64,000 nucleotides of DNA from Rhodococcus sp. IEGM 1379 (GTDB lineage Bacteria; Actinomycetota; Actinomycetes; Mycobacteriales; Mycobacteriaceae): the NCBI RefSeq assembly GCF_030056815.1, contig NZ_JASHKR010000014.1, positions 1-64,000 of the forward strand. Direction: 5' to 3'. The translations under genes and the position numbers were made by a program. Of the stretch, positions 52,764 to 59,905 are shown one piece after another. Below the pieces are notes generated by a model, which made no database searches, had not been told where the DNA came from, and was given only the letters and a program-made list of their open reading frames with translations. Position 1 is the stretch's first letter. Each line of letters opens with the position of its first letter.

Positions 52764-53456
52764 TTGCTGTACCCCGATGCCCGTGAAGCCATTCGATTTC
52801 TCGTGAGCGCCTTCGGTTTCGTGGAGAAGGCCGTGTACGGCGACGGTGATGTTCTTGACCACGCGCAGCTCGATTGGCCTGGCGGCGCCACGATCACGCA
52901 GGGGCTTCGCGACGAGGACTACGGCTCACGCGGTTTCACGTGTCGGCTTGTCGGCGCAACCAGCGGTGCAGAAGGTCGGCACCAGTCCGCGAAACGGAAG
53001 TTGAAGACTCGGCGACGGAAGGAACAACGGTTCGCCACCGACATCAACCATCAACTGTCGAAAACAATTGTTGCTCAGGCACAACGCACCGACCGGGCTA
53101 TCGCGAAAGACCTATCGGGGATCCGCGATCAGGTACGGCTGGCCAAGAAACAACGAGCACAAGTGCACTCGTGGGCGTACGCCCAACTGCGCAACTTCGT
53201 CACCTACAAAGCGGAGATGGCGGGAGTGCCGGCGGCGGTGATCAACCCGCGCAACACGTCCCGCACCTGCTCGCGGTGCAGGTTCTGTGATGCGAAGAAT
53301 CGCCGCAGTCAAGCAGTGTTCGAGTGCCAAGAATGTGGGTGGACCGCGCATGCGGACCATAATGCTGCCCGCAACATCGCTGCGCTCGGGCATGAAAATT
53401 ATTGGGCCGCTCAGTCAACCGTGCCTATAGCAGCCACCGCTCTAGCAGCCAGTTAG
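52764..53456 (+). CDS. chimeric open frame: VOC fragment fused in frame to a TnpB C-terminal half
   Basis: A 230-codon frame (TTG at 52764) joins about 60 VOC residues to the C-terminal half of a TnpB (from about residue 66). The TnpB part has KRKLKTRRRKEQRFATDINH, RAIAKDLSGIRDQVRLAKK, a CSRCRFC / CQEC zinc ribbon and the RuvC-III Asp in HADHNAARNIA. The RuvC-I domain is missing and the usual RuvC-II Glu (LEDLTGIR in relatives) is Lys here (AKDLSGIR), so it cannot be an active nuclease. Whether the chimera is translated is unknown. Confidence 0.6.
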   Translation: MLYPDAREAIRFLVSAFGFVEKAVYGDGDVLDHAQLDWPGGATITQGLRDEDYGSRGFTCRLVGATSGAEGRHQSAKRKLKTRRRKEQRFATDINHQLSKTIVAQAQRTDRAIAKDLSGIRDQVRLAKKQRAQVHSWAYAQLRNFVTYKAEMAGVPAAVINPRNTSRTCSRCRFCDAKNRRSQAVFECQECGWTAHADHNAARNIAALGHENYWAAQSTVPIAATALAAS

Positions 53457-53506
53457 ATCGGTGAGCAGCCAACCTGGTCCTTCAGGGCCGGGTAGTTGAT
53501 GTGTCG
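52946..53506 (+). mobile_element. 5'-truncated IS200/IS605-type TnpB element with right end
   Basis: The inserted segment starts inside the tnpB coding sequence, without a left end or tnpA. It includes the tnpB stop (53454-53456) and a right-end region with a hairpin at 53472-53493. The hexamer GTGTCG occurs at both junctions (52940-52945 and 53501-53506), so exact borders are uncertain by a few bases. Confidence 0.7.
53472..53493 (+). ncRNA. right-end hairpin, candidate omega-RNA/reRNA 3' scaffold remnant
   Basis: ACCTGGTCC pairs with GGGCCGGGT (9 bp, two G-U pairs) around a TTCA loop, 15 bases after the tnpB stop, followed by AGTTGAT and the target gene. TnpB guide RNAs are transcribed across the 3' end of tnpB and the right end, so this is the expected place for the scaffold. 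The flanking VOC sequence would occupy the guide position. Function today is unlikely because the nuclease is broken. Confidence 0.4.
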
Positions 53507-53608
53507 TGATCCGGAGGGCGTGTATTGGAGTTTCGGAACGTACGCGGGGGAGTAGATCTCGACATCGCTTGACGTGTCGCGCTGTCGAGTTGTCGAGTTG
53601 TCCAGTGT

Positions 53609-54679
53609 TTATCGCGTTGCCCAGTGCTCCGGCGGCACTACTTCCGATGGAATGGGCGGATGCGGCGCGGTCCCGTTCCCGAACGGGCGGCCGCCCAGTT
53701 GTTCGCGGCCGTGCGGTTCGAGCCAGTGCGTCAATTCCGGTCCCTTGGGCACGATCTGGGTGGGATTGATGTCGGAATGAACGATGTAGTAGTGCGCCTT
53801 GATCTGGGTGAAGTCGATGGTGTCGCCGAAGCCAGGGGTTTGAAAGAGATCACGGGCGTAGTCCCACAGCACCGGCATTTCGGTGAGTTTGCTTCTGTTG
53901 CACTTGAAGTGGCCGTGGTAGACGGGGTCGAACCGTACGAGTGTGGTGAACAGCCTGACATCAGCTTCGGTGATGGTGTCACCAACCAGAAAGCGTTGCT
54001 GTGCAAGACGTTCCGTTAGCCAGTCCAGTCGGTTGAACAGCTGGTCGTAGGCCTTGTCGTAGGCTTCCTGTGACCCGGCGAAGCCGCAGCGATAGACACC
54101 GTTGTTGACATCGCGGAATATGAGGTCGGCTACTTCATCGATCTCGGTGCGCAGGGCCACCGGATACAGGTCGGGTGCTCCCTCACGGTGGTATTTCTTC
54201 CATTCGGTGGACAGATCCAGAGTGATCTGCGGATAGTCGTTGGTCACCACTTTGCCGGTGGAGATATCCACCATGGCGGGCACCGTGATGCCGCGGGGGT
54301 ACTCGGGATCGCGTGCCAAATAGGCGTCTTGCAGTCGGGGGATTTTCAGGACCGGATCGATACCGCCGGGGTCTAGATCGAAAGTCCAACTGCGCTTGTC
54401 GTGGACGGGTCCACAAATCCCCATCGACAGAACATCTTCCAGGCCGAGGAGTCGGCGGACGATGATCGCGCGGTTGGCCCAGGGGCACGCGCGTGCGACG
54501 ACCAGGCGGTAGCGCCCCGGTTCTACGGGGTACCCGTCGCGGCCGTCCTCGGTGATGCGCGTCGGGATGTAGTTGGTGTCGCGCTTGAATTCGCGGCCAC
54601 CCTCGACGAAGGTCGCAGCGGAAGAGTCGTGGGTCGCACTGGAAGAGTCGTACGTGGCACCGGAAGATTCGGATTCCAT
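53609..54679 (-). CDS. glutathione S-transferase omega-like protein (YqjG/Ecm4, hydroquinone reductase type)
   Basis: 356 residues. The thioredoxin-fold catalytic motif is RACPWANRAIIVRRLLGL near 65-82, with the family SMGICGPVHDKRSWTF and TVPAMVD, followed by an all-helical C domain (FLVGDTITEADVRLFTTLVRFD). YqjG-type enzymes reduce glutathionyl-hydroquinones; this organism should use mycothiol, so the physiological thiol partner is inferred. The N terminus carries a 7-residue tandem repeat (ATYDSSS/ATHDSSA/ATFVEGG). Confidence 0.87.
   Translation of the reverse strand: MESESSGATYDSSSATHDSSAATFVEGGREFKRDTNYIPTRITEDGRDGYPVEPGRYRLVVARACPWANRAIIVRRLLGLEDVLSMGICGPVHDKRSWTFDLDPGGIDPVLKIPRLQDAYLARDPEYPRGITVPAMVDISTGKVVTNDYPQITLDLSTEWKKYHREGAPDLYPVALRTEIDEVADLIFRDVNNGVYRCGFAGSQEAYDKAYDQLFNRLDWLTERLAQQRFLVGDTITEADVRLFTTLVRFDPVYHGHFKCNRSKLTEMPVLWDYARDLFQTPGFGDTIDFTQIKAHYYIVHSDINPTQIVPKGPELTHWLEPHGREQLGGRPFGNGTAPHPPIPSEVVPPEHWATR
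54612..54674 (-). repeat. three imperfect 21-bp tandem units at the 5' end of the GST-like gene
   Basis: Units at 54612-54632, 54633-54653 and 54654-54674, sharing GTSGCA..GGAAGA.TCG, keep the reading frame and encode a seven-residue repeat just before the conserved FVEGGREF start of the fold. Confidence 0.8.
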
Positions 54680-54719
54680 GAAAGTCTCTTTTCTCTAGAG
54701 TGCCTGCGTGTTCTACACG

Positions 54720-55415
54720 CTACGCGGAAAGAATCGCCACTGTTGTGTGTATTCCGAGGAAGGTGAAGCCGAGTTTCCGGGCGATTGTCGCGCCGCCGCG
54801 GTGTCCGGCGGGGATTCGGAGTTGAGGTACGAGGCCCGCATCGAGGGCGTCTTCGGCGGCGAGAAAAGTTGTGCCGCAAGCTAATTTGCGTCGTCGATGT
54901 GCTGGAGTTGTGAGCATCGTGAGGTCTGCGACAAACCCTTGGAACTCTCGGTAGGCGGCGCAGGAGAGGGGTTGGTGGTCATCGTTTAGTGCGGTGAACC
55001 AGCGTTCGCGGGCATCCAGATCGGCAACAACAGCGTCGTCCGGTGGGCAGGCCTGCGCGACGGTGAGTGCGTCGGCACGCTCGTGGGAGATCAGAAGTTG
55101 TTCTGTGGGAACGGTGTCCGTGTAGTCGGAGAGGAAGGCGAGGTCGGTGTGCGATGCGATCCGCCCGCCGTGATCCTTGGTCAGTTCGAGCAGTAGTGGC
55201 GGTTCCAACAACGCGCGGATGTCCTCGTCGGCGGTGCGTTCCATGAACCATCGCGGCCCGACGACGGCGTCGGCATCGGCAAGTCGAAGTACGTGGATCA
55301 CTTCGGTGGTGCCTTCGATGACCCTGGCGGTATGCGCCGCTCGCAAGGCCGAATCGCCTAGTCCGAGGTGCCGAGCCCACGCGAGTCGAATGATGTCGAG
55401 GTGATGTTCGTCCAC
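54720..55415 (-). CDS. GNAT-family N-acetyltransferase-like protein
   Basis: 231 residues. The C-terminal part AEDALDAGLVPQLRIPAGHRGG then ATIARKLGFTFLGIHTTVAI matches the acetyl-CoA-binding end of GNAT-like proteins, and DIIRLAWARHLGLGD near residue 7 occurs in actinobacterial members. The middle segment is divergent. The GTG start at 55415 is close to the divergent padR promoter. Substrate unknown. Confidence 0.65.
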   Translation of the reverse strand: MDEHHLDIIRLAWARHLGLGDSALRAAHTARVIEGTTEVIHVLRLADADAVVGPRWFMERTADEDIRALLEPPLLLELTKDHGGRIASHTDLAFLSDYTDTVPTEQLLISHERADALTVAQACPPDDAVVADLDARERWFTALNDDHQPLSCAAYREFQGFVADLTMLTTPAHRRRKLACGTTFLAAEDALDAGLVPQLRIPAGHRGGATIARKLGFTFLGIHTTVAILSA

Positions 55416-55457
55416 GACGGAGAACGCTATCGCATTCTTCGGGTTGATTCAGATGGT

Positions 55458-55478
55458 GTACGGCCGTATATTCCGTAC
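55458..55478. promoter_or_regulatory. palindromic candidate PadR operator
   Basis: GTACGG at 55458-55463 and CCGTAC at 55473-55478 form an inverted repeat with nine bases between; TACGGCCGTA at 55459-55468 is itself a perfect palindrome. It lies 48 bases before the padR start, between padR and the divergent GNAT gene. Confidence 0.5.
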
Positions 55479-55525
55479 CGACTATTTGGCGTGGAATAGT
55501 TGGGGATCAACCCGGGAAGGTAATC

Positions 55526-56149
55526 ATGGACGATATTTCTCTGACCCCTCTGGGCATCGTCATTCTCGGTTTGCTGGCTGAACGGCCGATGCACCCCTAC
55601 GAGATGTACCAACTGGCCTCGGTACGACGTGGTGATCAGTTGGTCAAGATCAAGCCCGGGTCGCTCTATCACACGGTTGGTCGACTCGAGCAGCAGAAGT
55701 TGCTCGCTTCCATCGGTACGGACCGGGAAGGGAATCGGCCGGAGCGAACGACGTACGAGATCACAGCCTGGGGTCGGGCAGCGCTCGAGCATCAGTTGCG
55801 TGAGATGTTGGCCGTTCCGGTTCGTGAGTATCCACGCCTGCCGATCGCGTTGGCGGAGATGCACAATCTGTCGGCCGACGCAGTATGCGAGTTGTTGCGA
55901 ACACGAATTGCACACCTTGATGCATCGATCGCAGAATTCGATACGCGGGACCGCCCGATGCAGGCAGAGCAGAAGCCGCGGATATTCACCGTCGGCGTCG
56001 ACTACGTCCGCGCCATGACCGTGGCCGAACGAGAGTGGCTGAGTGCTCTCGTGGAAGACATTGAGTCCGGTGAACTGCCGTGGCTCTCACCGGAACTCCT
56101 CGACCGCCTTGCCGGCACTGCGGGCTCGGGCACACCTACTAAGGACTGA
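55526..56149 (+). CDS. PadR-family transcriptional regulator
   Basis: 207 residues. Winged helix of PadR type: SLTPLGIVILGLLAERPMHPYE, then SLYHTVGRLEQQKLLASIGT, followed by a helical C domain (Vir_act_alpha_C-like). The ATG at 55526 has GGGAAGG. Two bases separate its stop from the MFS transporter ATG, so it is the regulator of that drug exporter. Repression lifted by the transported compound is the usual pattern. Confidence 0.9.
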   Translation: MDDISLTPLGIVILGLLAERPMHPYEMYQLASVRRGDQLVKIKPGSLYHTVGRLEQQKLLASIGTDREGNRPERTTYEITAWGRAALEHQLREMLAVPVREYPRLPIALAEMHNLSADAVCELLRTRIAHLDASIAEFDTRDRPMQAEQKPRIFTVGVDYVRAMTVAEREWLSALVEDIESGELPWLSPELLDRLAGTAGSGTPTKD

Positions 56150-56151
56150 AG

Positions 56152-57654
56152 ATGGAAAAGCAGGTCAATCCCTGGCACGCGCTCTGGGCGCTGTGCATCG
56201 GATTCTTCATGATTCTCGTGGACAGCACGATCGTCGCGGTCGCAAACCCCGCAATCATGGAGGATCTCGGATCCGACATCAACAAGGTCGTCTGGGTAAC
56301 CAGTGCGTACCTCTTGGCGTATGCGGTCCCTCTATTGGTGACCGGCAGGCTCGGTGACCGGTTCGGCCCCAAGAACGTCTACATGATCGGCCTCGTGCTG
56401 TTCACCGGTGCTTCGCTGTGGTGCGGATTGTCCGGAAGCATCGAAATGCTGATCGTCGCCAGGACCTTCCAGGGTCTGGGCGCGGCGATGATGACACCGC
56501 AGACGATGGCTGTCATCACCCGCACCTTTGCGCCCAACAAGCGCGGCGCGGCCATGGGTCTGTGGGGCGCGGTTGCCGGTGTAGCGACGTTGGTCGGACC
56601 CCTCGCCGGTGGCATCCTGGTCGATACTCTCGGCTGGCAGTGGATCTTCATTGTCAACGTTCCTGTTGGAGTGATCGCTTTCGCGCTCGCGTGGAAGCTG
56701 GTTCCGTCGTTGCCGACGAGCCAGCACAAGTTCGATATCCCCGGCGTGATCCTCAGCGCGGCCGGCATGTTCCTGCTGGTATTCGGCATTCAGGAAGGCA
56801 GTTCCTACGACTGGAACAGCTTTGTCTGGAGTCTCATCGGTGCCGGCATATTGCTCCTGGTCGTGTTCGTTTTCTACCAGTCGCGCAACAAGAACGAACC
56901 GTTGCTGCCGCTCGGGCTCTTCAAGGACCGCAACTTCTCGCTTGCCAACATTGCCATCACCGCGATGGGTTTCGCCATTACGGCAATGGTGCTGCCGCTG
57001 ATGTTCTATGCGCAGGCCGTGCGCGGACTCTCTCCGACCCAGTCGGCGCTGTTGATGGTGCCGATGGCCGTGCTCACCGGCATTTTTGCACCGATCGTCG
57101 GCAAGCAGGTGGACAAGACCCATCCGCGCTACATCGCGGGCTCCGGTTTCCTCTTGTTCGCTATCGCTCTGGGCTGGCTGGCGCTGGTCATGTCGCCGCA
57201 CGTCGCGATCTGGGAACTGCTGCTGCCGATCGGTCTGATCGGCTTCGCCAATGCATGCATCTGGTCGCCCCTGGCCGCTACAGCGACTCACAATCTCCCG
57301 CCCATGCAGGCGGGCGCCGGAGCCGGGGTCTACAACACCACACGTCAGGTCGGCGCCGTACTCGGCAGTGCGGCTATCGGTGCGCTGATCACCGCACGGT
57401 TGTCAGCTCAGGGACTCAGCGGTGGCAGTTCCGAAGGCGCCGTGGGAGACCTTCCCGAATTCGTTCGCGAACCGTTCAGCACCGCCATGTCTCAGTCGAT
57501 CTGGCTGCCGGCCGGTGTGCTCCTCGTCGGGTTCGTGGCATCGGTGTGCTTCGCACGTCCGCAGCGCGGCGACGCCCACGACGAAGCTATGGCAGGCGCT
57601 GGAGCCGGGTCGCTCAGCGGCGAAGAGAATCGGGAAACATCACGCCGCGATTGA
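56152..57654 (+). CDS. MFS multidrug exporter, DHA2/EmrB-QacA type
   Basis: 500 residues with 14 predicted helices. Motif A reads GRLGDRFGPKNVYMIGLVL near 65, motif C GPLAGGILVDTLGWQWIFIVNVPVG near 145, and the N terminus has MILVDSTIVAVANPAIMEDL near 20. Proton-coupled export of drugs is inferred. Its last 41 bases overlap the convergent FAD oxidase gene. Confidence 0.9.
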   Translation: MEKQVNPWHALWALCIGFFMILVDSTIVAVANPAIMEDLGSDINKVVWVTSAYLLAYAVPLLVTGRLGDRFGPKNVYMIGLVLFTGASLWCGLSGSIEMLIVARTFQGLGAAMMTPQTMAVITRTFAPNKRGAAMGLWGAVAGVATLVGPLAGGILVDTLGWQWIFIVNVPVGVIAFALAWKLVPSLPTSQHKFDIPGVILSAAGMFLLVFGIQEGSSYDWNSFVWSLIGAGILLLVVFVFYQSRNKNEPLLPLGLFKDRNFSLANIAITAMGFAITAMVLPLMFYAQAVRGLSPTQSALLMVPMAVLTGIFAPIVGKQVDKTHPRYIAGSGFLLFAIALGWLALVMSPHVAIWELLLPIGLIGFANACIWSPLAATATHNLPPMQAGAGAGVYNTTRQVGAVLGSAAIGALITARLSAQGLSGGSSEGAVGDLPEFVREPFSTAMSQSIWLPAGVLLVGFVASVCFARPQRGDAHDEAMAGAGAGSLSGEENRETSRRD

Positions 57655-58972
57655 GATAGTCGCCGGGGTCGAAGGCTCGTTTGATCGCCCACATCGCATG
57701 TATGTCCTCCGATGAGAGGGCCATGTCGAGGTAGTTGCGTTTGAGCGAGCCGACCCCGTGCTCGGAACTGATATTTCCGCCGCGGCGAAAAACCAGTTCG
57801 AGTACACGGCGGTACACACCGTCGGCATCCGGGCAGTTCAGCACATTGAGATGGATGTTTCCTTCGGCTACATGTCCGAACAGGACAGGTATCGCGGCTG
57901 GTGCGGCGTCCGCGATGACGGCAACCGCGTCCTCCGCAAAACCGGCAAGTTCATCGAGGGGGAGGGCCGCGTCGAACTTGAGCGGCGGCCCGAACAGGCC
58001 CACCACTTCTGCGAAACATTCACGCGCGGACCATAATCGGGCAGAACCGGCCGCGTCGATGGCAACCGCAGGCGCTTCGGGCGGAGCGATCCGATCCAGG
58101 ACGGAAGCCAGTTCCTCGAGCGGGTCATGTGCACCCGATACTTCCGCCAAGAGGTACCACCGTCGCCCCGTCGGAACCGCGGCACCCAGCTTGCCCGCTG
58201 CCAGTTCCAGCCCACGCCCGTCGAGTAACTCGAGCGCGTCGACGCCCTCCAACGCGCGCAATGCCCGTCCGGCGTCGACGACGGACGCGAGTGAATCGAA
58301 ACCGGTCAGAGTAGTGACGCGATGTTTCGGTATCGCCCGAAGTGTCAGATCGACGCGTGTGATCACGCCGAGCGTTCCTTCGCTGCCCACCCACAGTGAA
58401 GGGAGGTTGTATCCCGAGTTGTCGGAGCGGACCTTCGGAGACCGATGCACGGTGGAACCGTCGGGCAGAACCACCTCGAGTCCGGTGACCTGTTCGGCCA
58501 TGTTTCCGTAGCGAACCGTGTGCAGCCCACCGGCGTTGGTGGCAGCCATCCCGCCGATGGTTGCCGAATCCCGGGATGCGATATCGACGCCGAACTTCAA
58601 CCCGGCATGCACCGCCGCTGAATGCACTCGAGCGAGTGTGACTCCCGCGTCGACGCTGATGCGCATCGAATCTCTGTCGACGGCTCCGATGGTCGTCAGG
58701 CGCTCGGTCGAGAGCAGAACGTCGTCGTTCTCGGGCACTGTGCCGGCCACTAGACCGGTACGGCCACCTTGCACGGTAACGGGCGCTCCGCGGGTTCGGC
58801 AGACATCCAGTGCGGCTGCTAGTTCTGCTGTATCGGCCGGCCGGACAAGTGCGCTTGCCTGCCCACGGTAGCGGCCGGTGTGATCGGTTGACCGGGCGGC
58901 GAGAACATCGGGATCTTCGGTGACGAACCGTTGTCCCACAACGTCGGTTAGCGCTCTTCTCAGTCCGTCCAC
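57614..58972 (-). CDS. FAD-linked oxidase, D-lactate dehydrogenase/glycolate oxidase GlcD type (Rv1257c-like)
   Basis: 452 residues. The FAD-binding domain has VTVQGGRTGLVAGTVPENDDVL near 60 and GGMAATNAGGLHTVRYGNMAEQ near 137, and the FAD-oxidase C domain ends FRRGGNISSEHGVGSLKRNYL. GTG start at 58972 with TACGAT on the minus strand six bases upstream. It overlaps the MFS gene end by 41 bases. The substrate is probably a 2-hydroxy acid. Confidence 0.87.
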   Translation of the reverse strand: MDGLRRALTDVVGQRFVTEDPDVLAARSTDHTGRYRGQASALVRPADTAELAAALDVCRTRGAPVTVQGGRTGLVAGTVPENDDVLLSTERLTTIGAVDRDSMRISVDAGVTLARVHSAAVHAGLKFGVDIASRDSATIGGMAATNAGGLHTVRYGNMAEQVTGLEVVLPDGSTVHRSPKVRSDNSGYNLPSLWVGSEGTLGVITRVDLTLRAIPKHRVTTLTGFDSLASVVDAGRALRALEGVDALELLDGRGLELAAGKLGAAVPTGRRWYLLAEVSGAHDPLEELASVLDRIAPPEAPAVAIDAAGSARLWSARECFAEVVGLFGPPLKFDAALPLDELAGFAEDAVAVIADAAPAAIPVLFGHVAEGNIHLNVLNCPDADGVYRRVLELVFRRGGNISSEHGVGSLKRNYLDMALSSEDIHAMWAIKRAFDPGDYLNRGVMFPDSLRR

Positions 58973-59013
58973 CTTCCGATCGTATGTCGATTCGGTGTGG
59001 CAAGGTGACGGTC

Positions 59014-59814
59014 ATGACAGCTTCCGAATCGCGTCCCACTCGTCTCGAACGGTTCCCGACAGCGGCAGGAGCCGAGGTGGCTGTGCTGACATTCGCGCAT
59101 GGACCGCTGAATTTGTTCGATCAGGCCATGTTCGATGCGGTGATCGCAGACATTGCGGCGCTGACCGCCGCGCCGCCGCGCGCAGTCCTGCTGCGGGCAG
59201 AGGGCAAGGTCAATTCCGCCGGCGTCGACGTACATCTGTTCGACGGTCTCGATCCGGAACAAGCGGCCGACTTGTGGCGTGATCTGTTCGCACAGATCTG
59301 TCATCCACTCGAGGCGCTGCCCTGCCCGGTGGTCTATGCGGCCCACGGACTGACATTGACGGCGGCGTTCGAAATCTCGTTGGCCTGCGACATCATTCTG
59401 GCGTCACCCAAGGCCAAGTTCGGACTGGTGGAGACAGTAGTCGGGCTGACGCCGTCGATGGGTGGGCCGCAGCGGTTGGCGGAACGTGCGGGTTCCGGCC
59501 GGGCGCGCGAGCTCGTGATGACGGGCGATGTCTACGACGCGTCGACGTTGGCTTCGTGGGGCGTGATCAATGCGGTCCACGACGACGTGGATACTGCCGC
59601 GCGGGCGCTGGTGAACCGGCTGGCCGAGGGACCGACCCGCGCCCATGACGCGACCAAGCAGATTGTGGCGGCGTGGCGTTCCGGCGGCATTGCGCACGCG
59701 GATGCCGTGACGCCGGAAGTGTCCGGGGCCTTGTTCGATACCGACGATCTCTGTGGTGCCGTGCGCAGTTTCCTCGACGTGGGACCTGGCAAAGCTGTCT
59801 ATGCCGGTAAATAA
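59014..59814 (+). CDS. enoyl-CoA hydratase/isomerase family protein (first)
   Basis: 266 residues, crotonase fold. LTFAHGPLNLFDQAMFDAV near 24, oxyanion-hole RAEGKVNSAGVDVHLF near 60 and YAAHGLTLTAAFEISLACD near 109. The usual catalytic Glu positions are altered: VGLTPSMGGPQRLAERAG lacks the first Glu of typical hydratases. An isomerase or hydrolase role is possible. The ATG at 59014 follows AAGG. Confidence 0.85.
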   Translation: MTASESRPTRLERFPTAAGAEVAVLTFAHGPLNLFDQAMFDAVIADIAALTAAPPRAVLLRAEGKVNSAGVDVHLFDGLDPEQAADLWRDLFAQICHPLEALPCPVVYAAHGLTLTAAFEISLACDIILASPKAKFGLVETVVGLTPSMGGPQRLAERAGSGRARELVMTGDVYDASTLASWGVINAVHDDVDTAARALVNRLAEGPTRAHDATKQIVAAWRSGGIAHADAVTPEVSGALFDTDDLCGAVRSFLDVGPGKAVYAGK

Positions 59815-59845
59815 GTAGGCGTTATCGGCAGAGTGCTCCACTAAG

Positions 59846-59861
59846 TGTGATCTGCATCATA
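59846..59861. promoter_or_regulatory. CRP/GlxR-like site before the adenylate-forming-protein gene
   Basis: TGTGATCTGCATCATA differs from TGTGA-N6-TCACA at one position and lies 45 bases before the ATG at 59906. Its left half matches the kgd-upstream site. Confidence 0.35.
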
Positions 59862-59905
59862 TAGTCGAATGACCGGTGTGGGTTGTCAGTTCAGTGGAGG
59901 TACCA

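Larger units (their letters stand above)
52720..53555 (+). pseudogene. VOC (glyoxalase-fold) gene, frameshifted and split by a TnpB fragment
   Basis: The ATG at 52720 (GGAGAG upstream) opens MSETSNGSSAK. An A-tract of five at 52749-52753 then leaves the frame one base short of NWPTLLYPDAREAIRF, the normal VOC start. The VOC frame continues AIRFLVSAFGFVEKAVYGDG and DHAQLDWPGGATITQGLRDE, ending YGSRGFTC at 52942. Its last residues, CRDPEGVYWSFGTYAGE, resume at 53502-53552 with a stop at 53553-53555. Between lies about 560 bases of TnpB-type sequence. Roughly 40 residues normally found between the LDWPGG and GLRDEDYGSRGFT segments are also absent. Confidence 0.85.
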
